From: Bacteroidota bacterium
GTDB taxonomy: Bacteria > Bacteroidota > Bacteroidia > B-17B0 > Aurantibacillaceae
Reading direction: 5' to 3'
NCBI GenBank assembly: GCA_017303905.1
Contig: JAFLBH010000001.1
Coordinates: 1,341,809 to 1,405,808, forward strand
Length of the DNA stretch: 64,000 nt
Under the pieces are notes generated by a model. The model was not told where the DNA came from. It did no database searches and saw only the letters and a list, made by a program, of their open reading frames with translations. Position numbers and translations under genes: made by a program. Shown in pieces: positions 1 through 9,341 of the stretch; position 1 is the first letter of the stretch, and the number at the start of each line of letters is the position of its first letter.

Positions 1-799
1 GCAAATGTTTCCATAATACAAGATTAAGCGACGCACCTCCATAAATTGAAAAACCAAATACATTCAGATTTCTCAATCCTGCCTGATCACCATAATAGGA
101 GCGAACGGGTTGTGGAATGATACTGCTATCTCCTTTTAATGTATTGTAATAAGCATTAGCAGTAACTATCCAGGTAAAAGAAGATTTGATTTGGCGATAG
201 CTCGAGCCATAGCAAGATTTAAAGGCAAAGCGTTTGTTATTGGAGAAATAGAGAAACTTCACTTTATGCAAAGTGCTTCGTATAGACGGATCGTTATAGT
301 ATTTTCCGGTTTGTCTAAAAGTTGTGTCGTAATTAAGCGTATTCTTTTCGTAAAAACCCTGATAGCGACGGTAAGAACCCTCCACAATCCATTTATTACC
401 TCCAATATTAAATCCAAAATTTAAGAATTTAGTTTCGCCCTTTTTGTCTTTGTCTTTTGGCGGTGTGCTTTTGTATCCGAAAGAAAGTGACAGTTTATCA
501 TAACTGATTTCTATACCATCTACCCAATTCGATTCTCCAATGTAATTTAAGTTAGATTTGCGCAAAGTGTCTTTTGTAAGGTATTGCACCATGTCTACAT
601 TATACCCTTTCGTAGAACCGTAGTAACCAACGATGATACTGGAATTGTATTTGGAAAAGTATAATGAATCGGGTGTGCGGGCTCTTTTTTCTTGAGGCTT
701 TTTTTCTTTAGCTGCAGGTTTGGGTTTCTCTTCCTTTTTAGTTTGGGAAACGGCAATGAATGAACAAAGAGTTAAAACTATTAAAAGTAGTTGTCGCAA
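1..799 (-). CDS. DUF4421 family protein, C-terminus cut by window edge
   Basis: The minus strand is open from a TTG codon at 799 to the window edge, about 266 residues. It begins with a signal peptide (LLLIVLTLCSFIAVSQ), then a charged K/E/P-rich stretch, then beta-rich sequence. The segment with RQIKSSFTWIV and YYNTLKGDSSIIPQ matches the core I associate with DUF4421, a Bacteroidota exported family thought to form an outer-membrane barrel. No ATG lies upstream of the signal peptide in this frame, so TTG at 799 is chosen; a second TTG at 838 would add 13 residues. It is divergent from the MscS gene with 38 bp between starts. Function unknown; family call fairly sure. Confidence 0.75.
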   Translation of the reverse strand, partial: MRQLLLIVLTLCSFIAVSQTKKEEKPKPAAKEKKPQEKRARTPDSLYFSKYNSSIIVGYYGSTKGYNVDMVQYLTKDTLRKSNLNYIGESNWVDGIEISYDKLSLSFGYKSTPPKDKDKKGETKFLNFGFNIGGNKWIVEGSYRRYQGFYEKNTLNYDTTFRQTGKYYNDPSIRSTLHKVKFLYFSNNKRFAFKSCYGSSYRQIKSSFTWIVTANAYYNTLKGDSSIIPQPVRSYYGDQAGLRNLNVFGFSIYGGASLNLVLWKHL

Positions 800-837
800 T
801 TTTAATTTAATTTTGTACCAAGATAAAAAATATTTCA

Positions 838-1644
838 ATGAATTTGGATAAATATATTGATAGGATCATACATGTGTTGGCTGAATTTACCCCTGTGGTA
901 ATATCGGCCTTATTGGTATTGCTAATTGGTTTATGGGTCATTAAACGTATTGCTATTTTTTCTCAAAGAGCTTTTGAAAAGCGAGATTTGGACGTATCAC
1001 TTCGTACTTTTTTGCGCAGTTTAATTTCAATTGGCTTAAAGATTATTTTAATTGTGACGGTGGCTGGTATGTTAGGAATCGGAACCGCTTCTTTTGTCAC
1101 TATATTAGGTGCTGCCGGTTTAGCTGTTGGTTTAGCCTTGCAAGGTTCACTATCTAATTTTGCAGGTGGAGTTTTAATTTTGATTTTTAAACCTTATAAA
1201 GTAGGAGATACTATAGAAGCGCAAGGACAAACGGGAGAGGTTACAGAGATACAGATTTTTAATACAATAATGATTACAACCGATGGAAGAACAGTCATAT
1301 TACCAAATGGCGCTTTATCGAACGGTACTATAGTTAACATTACACGCAATGGTTTTATACGTTTGGATATTCCGGTAAGTGTAGCAATGGAAAATGATAT
1401 TGAAAAAGTACGTTCTATTATTTATAATGTGCTCGACAAAAACGATATGGTTTTAAAATCGCCTTCGCCTATTATTTTAACACAACGTATTGCAGAGGGA
1501 GCGGTACACATTCAGGTAAGACCATATTGCAGTTATGATAACAGTACGATTGTGATTTCTCAAACGAATGAGGCATTAAAGGAAGAGTTCAAGAAGAATA
1601 GTATTTCCGGTGCCATTCAAACCAGATTTATTCATAACATTTAA
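838..1644 (+). CDS. Small-conductance mechanosensitive channel (MscS family)
   Basis: Inner-membrane channel that opens under membrane tension to release solutes during osmotic downshock. The 268 residues have three hydrophobic segments (roughly 18-38, 60-85 and 88-120). The pore helix is glycine/alanine-rich (GAAGLAVGLALQGSLSNFAGG) and is followed by the signature FKPYKVGDTIE, then the beta domain with TDGRTVILPNGALSNGTI. Length fits the minimal MscS type such as E. coli MscS (286 aa). Its stop codon directly abuts the stop of the convergent permease gene, with no base between them. Confidence 0.95.
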   Translation: MNLDKYIDRIIHVLAEFTPVVISALLVLLIGLWVIKRIAIFSQRAFEKRDLDVSLRTFLRSLISIGLKIILIVTVAGMLGIGTASFVTILGAAGLAVGLALQGSLSNFAGGVLILIFKPYKVGDTIEAQGQTGEVTEIQIFNTIMITTDGRTVILPNGALSNGTIVNITRNGFIRLDIPVSVAMENDIEKVRSIIYNVLDKNDMVLKSPSPIILTQRIAEGAVHIQVRPYCSYDNSTIVISQTNEALKEEFKKNSISGAIQTRFIHNI

Positions 1645-2886
1645 TTATTCGAAGCGCAAGCTTTCGATAGGATCCAGTTTTGAGGCGCGTTTTGCAGGAA
1701 AAAACCCGCTTACTAAGCCAACGAAAATACAAATTATTACACCGCTGATGATCCAAAACCATGGTACAAAAAATCCTGTGTCGAGTGCCATGCCTATCAC
1801 ATTGCCTATTATAATTCCAAGGATAATTCCTATTAATCCGCCCATCACGCAAATCACAACACTCTCAATTAAGAATTGATTTTTAATGGCGGATGGTGTT
1901 GCGCCTAATGCCTTTCGGATACCGATTTCTCGCGTACGTTCTGTAACGGATACCAGCATGATATTCATTAAACCAATCGCAGCACCCAGTAAAGTGATAA
2001 TACCAATAATCGTTGCGCCAAGTGTCACGGTTTGTAAATTATCAATTAGCATAGTTGCCAATCCATCCGATTTGGTGATTTCAAAATCTTCTTCCTCCGT
2101 AGCACTTACTTTCCTCACTTTTCTGAATAATCCTGTTGCTTCTCCAATGGCAATTTCCATAAGCCATGGAAATTTTGAAATAACACTGATAGTAAAACTC
2201 ATATCCGGTCGACCGAAATATTGACGCGCATTCATAATAGGGATAATACAAACTTTATCACCGCCAAAGCCCATGCTGCTGCCTTTACTTTTTAAAATGC
2301 CAATCACTTTATATTTTCCTCCGCCAATAGAAATGGTTTTATCTAATCCTTTAATTCCTTTTGGAAATAAAGTATGGGCCACTTCACTGCCCAGCAATAC
2401 CAGACTGCTGCCACTTAAAATTTCCTGCGCCGTAAAATTCCTTCCTTCCTGTAATTCATAACCTGAAGTTTCCAAATAATTTTCATCGGCTCCAAACACC
2501 TGAATGTTTGGATTGGTTTTTTTGGAAGCATATTTTAAGCGGGCATTAAAGGAAGCCATGGTAGAAACCGAAGTAATGCCGGGAAAATCAAATTCTTCCT
2601 TAAACCGCATTGCCTCCTTAAAGGTTATCGACCTAAAAACTTTTGGTCGTTTTCCGCCTTTGCCAACCCGCATACTGGTACCTCTGTTACGAATGGTAAA
2701 GGTATTGGCGCCCATACTGGTAAAATTGCTGTTAATGCTTGATTTGATGGCGTCAATGGCAGATAGAATACCAACTAATGCCATAATTCCGATGGCAATA
2801 ATCAACATGGTGATGATAGCCCGCAGTTTATTGGATTTGATAGCATTTAAGGCTATTTCGGTATTTTCTCTCAGTAATAAGGCCAC
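1645..2886 (-). CDS. ABC transporter permease, MacB/FtsX type
   Basis: Inner-membrane permease subunit of a MacB-like ABC exporter. The 413 residues show an N-terminal membrane helix (about 22-45), a large periplasmic MacB-type core domain (about 50-240), and a C-terminal FtsX domain with three membrane helices containing TERTREIGIRKALGAT, the typical cytoplasmic loop. MacB-type exporters move lipoproteins, peptides or drugs out of the periplasm with a separate ATPase and adaptor. Neither is next to this gene, so partners must lie elsewhere. Divergent from aconitase across a 144-bp gap. Confidence 0.92.
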   Translation of the reverse strand: MALLLRENTEIALNAIKSNKLRAIITMLIIAIGIMALVGILSAIDAIKSSINSNFTSMGANTFTIRNRGTSMRVGKGGKRPKVFRSITFKEAMRFKEEFDFPGITSVSTMASFNARLKYASKKTNPNIQVFGADENYLETSGYELQEGRNFTAQEILSGSSLVLLGSEVAHTLFPKGIKGLDKTISIGGGKYKVIGILKSKGSSMGFGGDKVCIIPIMNARQYFGRPDMSFTISVISKFPWLMEIAIGEATGLFRKVRKVSATEEEDFEITKSDGLATMLIDNLQTVTLGATIIGIITLLGAAIGLMNIMLVSVTERTREIGIRKALGATPSAIKNQFLIESVVICVMGGLIGIILGIIIGNVIGMALDTGFFVPWFWIISGVIICIFVGLVSGFFPAKRASKLDPIESLRFE

Positions 2887-3030
2887 AGCAAAGCAAAGGT
2901 AAGCTTAGCTCGCCATATTTATTAACCGTTTATCAAAAAAAGGGAGTTTTTTTCAATGGATTATCCTCTATTTTTTATAAATTCGTACCTCTCTTTAAAC
3001 GATTATTAACTAACCAAAAAACAATATCCT

Positions 3031-5298
3031 ATGGCTTTTGACATTGATATGATTAAGAAGGTTTATGCAAATATGCCTTCACGTATTGAAGCCGCCCGCA
3101 AAACTTTGGGTCGCCCTTTAACTTTAGCAGAAAAAATTCTTTACTCGCACTTAGATGCAGCGTTCGAAGTAAAAAACTACCAACGTGGTAAAGATTATGT
3201 GGATTTTAATCCGGATCGTGTTGCGATGCAAGATGCAACAGCTCAGATGGCATTATTGCAATTCATGCAAGCCGGTCGTCCGAAGGTAGCTGTTCCTTCT
3301 TCAGTACATTGCGATCACTTAATTCAGGCTAAAGCAGGTGCAAAAGCCGATTTAGACAGAGCTAAAACTGAAAGTGAAGAAGTGTTTAACTTTTTAGCTT
3401 CAGTATCTAATAAATACGGCATCGGTTTCTGGAAACCGGGAGCAGGTATTATTCACCAGATTGTATTGGAAAATTATGCGTTTCCGGGTGGTATGATGAT
3501 TGGTACAGACTCTCACACGGTGAATGCCGGTGGTTTAGGTATGATTGCGATTGGTGTTGGTGGAGCAGATGCTTGTGATGTAATGGCAGGCTTACCATGG
3601 GAATTAAAAATGCCAAAATTAATTGGTGTTAAGTTAACCGGTAAATTGAATGGTTGGGCAAGTGCAAAAGATGTTATTTTAAAAGTAGCAGGTATCCTCA
3701 CCGTTAAGGGTGGTACAGATAAAATTATTGAGTATTTCGGTGAAGGTGCGATTAACTTAAGTTGTACCGGAAAAGGAACAATTTGTAACATGGGTGCTGA
3801 AGTTGGTGCAACTACTTCTACATTTGGTTATGATGATAGCATGAGTCGCTATTTAAAAGCTACAGGTCGTGCTGATGTGGCTGCTTTAGCAGACGGCATT
3901 AAACAACACTTAACAGGCGATCCTGAAGTGTATGCTGATCCTAAAAAATATTTTGATGAAGTAATTGAAATTAATTTATCGGAATTAGAGCCGCATGTAA
4001 ATGGTCCGTTTACGCCGGATTTAGCAACTCCAATTTCTAAATTAAAAGAAGAGGCTGTAAAAAATGGTTGGCCATTAAAAGTAGAAGCGGGATTAATCGG
4101 TTCTTGTACTAACTCTTCTTATGAAGATATCGCACGCGCAGTTTCTATCGCAAAACAAGTAAAGGCAAAAGGATTAAAGTCTAAAGCAGGATTTATGATT
4201 AATCCGGGCTCAGAGCAAATCCGTTATACAATTGAGCGCGATGGTTTCTTGAATGTATTCGATGAGTGCGGTGCTGTAGTATTTACAAATGCTTGCGGAC
4301 CATGTATCGGTATGTGGGATCGTATGGGCGCTGAGAAGCAAGAGAAAAATACAATCGTTCACTCTTTCAACCGTAACTTCGCTAAGCGTGCTGATGGTAA
4401 TCCAAATACCTATGCATTCGTTGCGTCTCCTGAAATCGTTTCAGCATTAGCTATTGCAGGTGATTTAGGATTCAATCCAATCACTGATACTTTAACCAAT
4501 GAAAAAGGAGAAAAAGTAAAATTAGATCCACCAACCGGTGATGAATTACCTTCAAAAGGATTCGCTGTTGAAGATGCAGGATATCAAGCTCCGGCTGCTG
4601 ATGGAAGTGGAGTAAAAGTTCTTGTGGATGCTGCATCTAAGCGTTTACAATTGTTAGATCCATTCTCAGCTTGGGAAGGTGTGGATTTAAAAGGTTTGAA
4701 GTTATTAATTAAAGCAAAAGGTAAGTGTACAACCGATCATATCTCAATGGCCGGACCATGGTTAAAATTCCGTGGACACTTAGATAATATTTCGGATAAC
4801 ATGTTGATTGGTGCGGTGAATGCATTCAATGAAAAAACAGATTCAGTGAAGAATCAGTTAACCGGTGCTTATGAAGGCGTTCCAAAAGTTCAACGTCAGT
4901 ACAAAGCAAAAGGTATCGGAAGTATTGTAGTAGGTGATGAGAATTACGGAGAAGGTTCTTCACGTGAACATGCCGCTATGGAGCCTCGTCATTTAGGTGT
5001 ACGTGCTGTATTAGTAAAATCTTTCGCGCGTATTCACGAAACTAATCTTAAGAAACAAGGTATGTTGGCATTAACGTTTGCAAATACTGCCGATTACGAT
5101 AAGATTAAAGAAGATGATGTAATTGATATCACAGGATTAACGTCTTTTGCTCCGGGTGTACCGTTAACTATCACATTAACGCATGCTGACGGCAGTAAAG
5201 ATGAGTTTAAAGTAAATCATAGCTACAACGCTCAGCAAATTGAGTGGTTTAAGGCGGGAGGAGCTTTAAATATCATTCGTGCAAGTGTAAAAGCTTAA
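3031..5298 (+). CDS. acn: Aconitate hydratase, mitochondrial type
   Basis: Converts citrate to isocitrate through cis-aconitate in the TCA cycle, in the cytoplasm. The 755 residues match the mitochondrial-type aconitase used by many Bacteroidota rather than the longer AcnA/IRP type. The three 4Fe-4S cysteines are Cys359 (in [10 protein letters not shown]), Cys422 and Cys425 (in [11 protein letters not shown]), with the same 63- and 3-residue spacing as eukaryotic ACO2. The swivel domain follows, with [19 protein letters not shown]. The ATG has an A-rich leader (accaaaaaacaatatcct) and no Shine-Dalgarno site. A hairpin terminator follows at 5321, so it is probably monocistronic. Confidence 0.97.
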   Translation: MAFDIDMIKKVYANMPSRIEAARKTLGRPLTLAEKILYSHLDAAFEVKNYQRGKDYVDFNPDRVAMQDATAQMALLQFMQAGRPKVAVPSSVHCDHLIQAKAGAKADLDRAKTESEEVFNFLASVSNKYGIGFWKPGAGIIHQIVLENYAFPGGMMIGTDSHTVNAGGLGMIAIGVGGADACDVMAGLPWELKMPKLIGVKLTGKLNGWASAKDVILKVAGILTVKGGTDKIIEYFGEGAINLSCTGKGTICNMGAEVGATTSTFGYDDSMSRYLKATGRADVAALADGIKQHLTGDPEVYADPKKYFDEVIEINLSELEPHVNGPFTPDLATPISKLKEEAVKNGWPLKVEAGLIGSCTNSSYEDIARAVSIAKQVKAKGLKSKAGFMINPGSEQIRYTIERDGFLNVFDECGAVVFTNACGPCIGMWDRMGAEKQEKNTIVHSFNRNFAKRADGNPNTYAFVASPEIVSALAIAGDLGFNPITDTLTNEKGEKVKLDPPTGDELPSKGFAVEDAGYQAPAADGSGVKVLVDAASKRLQLLDPFSAWEGVDLKGLKLLIKAKGKCTTDHISMAGPWLKFRGHLDNISDNMLIGAVNAFNEKTDSVKNQLTGAYEGVPKVQRQYKAKGIGSIVVGDENYGEGSSREHAAMEPRHLGVRAVLVKSFARIHETNLKKQGMLALTFANTADYDKIKEDDVIDITGLTSFAPGVPLTITLTHADGSKDEFKVNHSYNAQQIEWFKAGGALNIIRASVKA

Positions 5299-5320
5299 TA
5301 TAAGATTACTATAATCTTGA

Positions 5321-5350
5321 AAGCCGCCTTGAACAAGGGCGGCTTTTTTA
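5321..5350 (+). terminator. Rho-independent terminator after acn
   Basis: Stem AAGCCGCC (5321-5328) pairs with GGCGGCTT (5338-5345) around a 9-nt loop and runs into a T tract. It ends the aconitase transcript 23 bp after the stop codon. Confidence 0.88.
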
Positions 5351-5363
5351 GTATATTTATATT

Positions 5364-8012
5364 ATGAAAATCAGAATTGCAATTATTTTATGCTTTGTAG
5401 CAGGATTTGGTTTACAAGCGTTTTCTCAATCATTTATTAAAAACACACAGCAGCGTCCTTTATCATTTAAGGAAATGCAATTGCAATTTGATGACTACAA
5501 AAAGAAAAACGATTTAAGTAAGGTAAAGGGTTGGAAAAATTTTAAGCGTTGGGAAAATGAAATGCAACTGCATACCGGTAGTAATGGTGAGCCTTCCCAT
5601 TTCGATACCTATGTGAACGAAATTGTGAATGAAGCGAATTTAAAGGAACAACAAGCTTTATCTGCTCCGTCTGTTTGGTCGCCATCCGGTCCGAATGTTT
5701 TGCCCAATAACTTAACAGGCTATATGGAAAACGGTATCGGGCGAATTAATTGCATCGCATTTCATCCAACAAATACCTCTACCTATTTTGTAGGAGTAGC
5801 TCAAGGCGGATTATGGAAAACAACCAATGATGGCGCAAGCTGGACGCCATTAACCGATAATCTTCCAATAACACGCATCAGCGATATAAGTATCGATCCT
5901 TCCAATCCGAACACCATGTATATTTCTGTTTGCGATTTTGAATACATTGGTTTCGGTTTATTCTTGAATGGACGTAAACGTCATACGCATTATGGATTGG
6001 GTGTATATAAAACAACCGATGGAGGTTTAACCTGGTCGCCAACCGGCTTAACGTATCAGTTAACAAATGGTGATGAATCTCTTATCCGAAAAATTTTAAT
6101 TAATCCTACAAACACATCTGAGTTATTAGCGTGTGGAGTAAACGGTATGCACAAATCAACTAACGGTGGTACAACATGGACAAAATTACTGGACTCTTTG
6201 TTTTGGGATATGGTGCAAGATCCAATTAATCCGAATGTTGTTTACGCTGCTACCGGATGGGTGTTGAACTCCAATCAGGGCGATGCGGCAGTTTATAAAT
6301 CTACCAACTTTGGAAATACATGGGTGAAATTAAATACAGGTATTCCCGCAACAGGAAGTGTGCAACGTGTAAAATTGGCTATTGCTCCAAGTGATAATAA
6401 TTATATCTATGCTTTGTGTGTCGATAATCAAAATGGTTTATATGGATTTTATAAAAGTACCAATGCCGGTACAAGCTGGACGTATATTCCTCCTTCATTG
6501 AATGTATTGGATGGAAATCAAGGTACCGGTAGTGGCGGGCAAGGAAATTACGATTTAGGTTTTGTTGTGAATGCAACGAATAGAAATACCGTTTATGTGG
6601 GTGGAATTAATTTATGGGGTTCAACGGATGGTGCAGTAAGTTTTGACCCTATAGCTCATTGGACAACATCATACGGACCAACTATTCATGGTGATATTCA
6701 TTATATAGACAGACAAGCGTCAACCGGAAGATATTTTGTATGTAGTGATGGTGGTGTTTATAGAACATCAAATATGGTGATGGGAAATTTCTCCACTAGC
6801 TTCACTACTAATTGGGCGAACTTAAATAACGGTATGCAGATAACTTCCTTCTATCGTTTATCCAGTTCAAAAAACGTGGCAGGACGTTTATGTGCTGGTG
6901 CGCAAGATAATGCTACATTTTATTATAAGAGTGGAGCATGGACAACTATTTTCGGTGGCGATGGAATGGATAATTATTTAGATCCGAATAATAATAATAA
7001 TGTTTTTGGTGCAAGTCAGTATGGTAATTTCTGGGAGAGTAGTAATAATGGTAATTCAAGTAGTTATCCAAACACAAATCCGAATAGTGAAGCAGCTGAG
7101 TGGGTAACGCCGATAGTAGCTGATTATTCCAATCCTGGTGTATTGTATATCGGGAATGAAAACGTTGTGAAATCGACCGATAACGGACAAACCTGGAATA
7201 CCTTGACAAGCATGCCCGGCACAAACTCTTCTGAGATTTCTGCCTTGGCAGTTTCTAAAACAAATAGTTTAGTATTGTATGCGGCGAGAAGAGTGCGTTA
7301 TGAGTTTTCGGTTCCCGGTGCGATTTTCAAAACAACAAATGGTGGTACATCCTGGACTAACATCACTGCAGGTGTTCCTGATAGTTTGTATTACACGGGA
7401 ATTGAAGTTAATGAAACCAATAGTAACATAGCTTATTTATGTTTAGCAGGATTTAGTGCCGGAAGAAAAGTGTACATGACAACTAACGGTGGCAGTACAT
7501 GGACAAATATTTCCTATAACCTACCAAATTTACCGCTGAATTGCATTAAGCAAATTCCGGGGACAGGAAATATCATGGTAGCGAGTGATATTGGAGTTTA
7601 TGTTTTATATAACGGTACAACAACCTGGGTGAATAACAGTGCAGGTTTGCCAAACGTAATCGTTAGTGATATCGAGTTTAATCCTGCAATCAATAAAGCC
7701 TATGTGTCAACATTCGGAAGGGGTATTTGGGAAACGAGCTTAAGTATTTTAACGGGCGTAAAATCTTTTGAAGAGAATATTCTATCCTTCAATTTATTTC
7801 CATCGGTAAACAATGGAAACTTTACTTTAAGCCTGAATGAAAAAGCAGAAGAAGCAAAAGTTGAAATCATCAACGTAATGGGACAAGTTGTTTTCCAAAA
7901 GCAATTACAAAATCAGGAAACTTCTTTAAGTCTGAATTTACTGGCCGGCGCTTATTACGCAAGAATAACACAAGGAGAAAAAGTGGGCGTAAAGAAATTT
8001 ATTGTACAGTAA
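5364..8012 (+). CDS. Secreted BNR-repeat propeller protein with T9SS sorting domain
   Basis: An 882-residue exported protein. It has a signal peptide (about 1-21, ending LQAFSQ), then a long beta-propeller region with many BNR/Asp-box-like motifs (GGLWKTTNDGASWTPL, GVYKTTDGGLTWSP, MHKSTNGGTTWTKL, IFKTTNGGTSWTNI), as in VPS10/sortilin-like and sialidase-like propellers. A type A sorting domain ends it (about 805-882, starting FNLFPSVNNGNFTL, with VEIINVMGQVVFQK, final KKFIVQ). The sorting domain directs passage through the T9SS and attachment or release at the surface. Substrate unknown; no catalytic motif is evident. A few bases separate it from the acn terminator, so it has its own promoter. 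Confidence 0.92.
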   Translation: MKIRIAIILCFVAGFGLQAFSQSFIKNTQQRPLSFKEMQLQFDDYKKKNDLSKVKGWKNFKRWENEMQLHTGSNGEPSHFDTYVNEIVNEANLKEQQALSAPSVWSPSGPNVLPNNLTGYMENGIGRINCIAFHPTNTSTYFVGVAQGGLWKTTNDGASWTPLTDNLPITRISDISIDPSNPNTMYISVCDFEYIGFGLFLNGRKRHTHYGLGVYKTTDGGLTWSPTGLTYQLTNGDESLIRKILINPTNTSELLACGVNGMHKSTNGGTTWTKLLDSLFWDMVQDPINPNVVYAATGWVLNSNQGDAAVYKSTNFGNTWVKLNTGIPATGSVQRVKLAIAPSDNNYIYALCVDNQNGLYGFYKSTNAGTSWTYIPPSLNVLDGNQGTGSGGQGNYDLGFVVNATNRNTVYVGGINLWGSTDGAVSFDPIAHWTTSYGPTIHGDIHYIDRQASTGRYFVCSDGGVYRTSNMVMGNFSTSFTTNWANLNNGMQITSFYRLSSSKNVAGRLCAGAQDNATFYYKSGAWTTIFGGDGMDNYLDPNNNNNVFGASQYGNFWESSNNGNSSSYPNTNPNSEAAEWVTPIVADYSNPGVLYIGNENVVKSTDNGQTWNTLTSMPGTNSSEISALAVSKTNSLVLYAARRVRYEFSVPGAIFKTTNGGTSWTNITAGVPDSLYYTGIEVNETNSNIAYLCLAGFSAGRKVYMTTNGGSTWTNISYNLPNLPLNCIKQIPGTGNIMVASDIGVYVLYNGTTTWVNNSAGLPNVIVSDIEFNPAINKAYVSTFGRGIWETSLSILTGVKSFEENILSFNLFPSVNNGNFTLSLNEKAEEAKVEIINVMGQVVFQKQLQNQETSLSLNLLAGAYYARITQGEKVGVKKFIVQ

Positions 8013-8061
8013 CTATTTATTTCCCGCAGATTTCGCAGACACTTCATTTACGTAAATAGAT

Positions 8062-8085
8062 GTCTCGACTACGCTCGACATGACA
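8062..8085 (+). repeat. Partial copy of dispersed repeat family 1
   Basis: The sequence gtctcgactacgctcgacat followed by gaca matches the right half of the element at 39578-39660 and, inverted, the element at 9245-9320. It lies in the short intergenic gap after a T9SS gene. Confidence 0.7.
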
Positions 8086-8126
8086 TCCTCTTGGAATTGA
8101 ATTTCTCCGAGTCTCTGTGATAAAAA

Positions 8127-8519
8127 TTACTTTACAATAGGCATTTCATTCTTTTCCCACTTCATAAAACCGCCTTTTAGATCAATAATTTTTTTGAAGC
8201 CCATTTTTTTCATTTTGCGCGAAGCTAAAGGGCTGCGATGTTGCGTTTCGCAATACATGTAAATGGTTTTATTGTGATCCAATTTTCGGATACTATCGTT
8301 AAACCAGGAATGAAAATAACTTACGTTAATCGCATTTGACACGTGGCCGTTGCGGTATTCTTTGGGTGTACGTACATCCACTAGCAAATAATCGGAAGCG
8401 GATTGAAGTGATGACTGAAACTCTTCACAACTTAATTCATTATACGAAAAGTTTTTGCCGTGCTTCCAGGCGTTGCAGGAAGTCAGAATAAAAATGAAAA
8501 GCAGAATAAAAATTCGCAT
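8127..8519 (-). CDS. Rhodanese-like domain lipoprotein
   Basis: A single rhodanese domain follows a lipoprotein signal peptide (MRIFILLFIFILTSC; lipobox LTSC), so it is probably anchored in the periplasm. Conserved motifs are VDVRTPKEYRNGHVSNAINV and the active-site loop YCETQHRS with the catalytic cysteine, then GFKKIIDLKGGFMKWE. Rhodaneses carry sulfane sulfur as a cysteine persulfide; the physiological acceptor is not evident. I chose the ATG at 8519 because it gives a standard lipoprotein signal; an ATG at 8537 would add six residues. Confidence 0.9.
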   Translation of the reverse strand: MRIFILLFIFILTSCNAWKHGKNFSYNELSCEEFQSSLQSASDYLLVDVRTPKEYRNGHVSNAINVSYFHSWFNDSIRKLDHNKTIYMYCETQHRSPLASRKMKKMGFKKIIDLKGGFMKWEKNEMPIVK

Positions 8520-8562
8520 ACGCAAAAATAGAGGCATTCAATTAAATAGAGAATGATTTACA

Positions 8563-9132
8563 TCAATCTACATCCGTAACCCCACCGCTCACGATAAATT
8601 TCATAGTTTCAGCAGCATCAGCATGTATAGGTTTGATCTGCGAAGGAGAAACTATTACTAAGCGACCGGAAAGAGAATAAGAGTAAGGTAAATAAACAGA
8701 AACTTTATCCTGAATGCCGAGGTCTTTTAAATCTTCATGCGTTACGAAACCAATCTCCTCGATGTTTGCCTGTGGATTGGTCATAACCAAAACAGGTTTA
8801 TTAAATTTCTTTTTATTCCCCATAAACGCGTTGGTGAAATCTTTTAGCGGAGAATAAATATGACGAATAAAGGGCGCGTGTTCTAATTTATCTTCCACGT
8901 AACTAAAAAATCCTTTAAATACGAAAGAAGAAGCAAGAACGCCCATCAAAAAAATAAAAGCTAAAGTAAAAAGCAATCCGAGAAATGTGTTCAGTGCCGG
9001 ATAATCTGTAATTCCGATTTGTGAAAAGATAGCCGTGAAGAAATCAAAAATCTTCACCACAATTGTAACCGTTATGATGAATGGAATGAATAAAATCAAT
9101 CCCTGTATGAAGTAAGATAGAAAACGTTTCAT
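8563..9132 (-). CDS. DUF502 family membrane protein
   Basis: About 189 residues starting MKRFLSYFIQGLILFIPFI, with two hydrophobic segments (about 8-30 and 50-78) and a soluble C-terminal part with FIRHIYSPLKDF, VLVMTNPQ and GFVTHEDL, matching DUF502. The family is an inner-membrane protein of unknown function. An in-frame ATG at 9195 exists, but the extra 21 residues would be translated across a near-perfect palindrome at 9157-9177 and do not resemble the family, so the start at 9132 is preferred. Confidence 0.9.
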   Translation of the reverse strand: MKRFLSYFIQGLILFIPFIITVTIVVKIFDFFTAIFSQIGITDYPALNTFLGLLFTLAFIFLMGVLASSFVFKGFFSYVEDKLEHAPFIRHIYSPLKDFTNAFMGNKKKFNKPVLVMTNPQANIEEIGFVTHEDLKDLGIQDKVSVYLPYSYSLSGRLVIVSPSQIKPIHADAAETMKFIVSGGVTDVD

Positions 9133-9156
9133 GTTGCTGTTTTTCTTTTGTGTCAC

Positions 9157-9177
9157 GTGTAATAGCTTAGCTATTAC
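9157..9177. promoter_or_regulatory. Palindrome upstream of the DUF502 gene, possible operator
   Basis: Arms TGTAATAGCT (9157-9166) and AGCTATTACA (9168-9177) are perfectly complementary around a single T. It sits 25 bp upstream of the DUF502 start, where an operator could lie. No T tract follows, so it does not look like a terminator. Regulator unknown. Confidence 0.45.
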
Positions 9178-9196
9178 ATATAGTAAAGTTACCAAA

Positions 9197-9226
9197 CAAA
9201 AATCCCCGCTTTAGAGGAGCGGGGAT
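9197..9226 (-). terminator. Rho-independent terminator after the deoxyhypusine synthase-like gene
   Basis: On the minus strand ATCCCCGCT (9226-9218) pairs with AGCGGGGAT (9210-9202) around CCTCTAA and is followed by a T run. It ends leftward transcripts from the 9342-10328 gene. Confidence 0.85.
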
Positions 9227-9244
9227 GAATTATAAACAAGCTGT

Positions 9245-9320
9245 TGTCAGGTCGAGCGAAGTCGAGACCACTTAGCCTCACTTCTCGACTCCTCCCGATA
9301 GCTATCGAGACGAAGTGACA
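9245..9320 (-). repeat. Dispersed repeat family 1, full copy
   Basis: Read on the minus strand this begins TGTCACTTCGTCTCGATAGC and ends CTCGACTTCGCTCGACCTGA. The same order of parts occurs at 39578-39660 on the plus strand, and a half copy is at 8062. It contains nested short palindromes (CCCGATAGCTATCGGGA in the better-preserved copy). No protein can be read through it. It lies between a terminator and the next gene's stop codon. Confidence 0.75.
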
Positions 9321-9341
9321 TCTGGTTTTAAAGCGACATTT

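Noticed and set aside
191-424. 77-residue plus-strand open frame
   Set aside because: It lies wholly inside the DUF4421 gene on the other strand and has no family resemblance.
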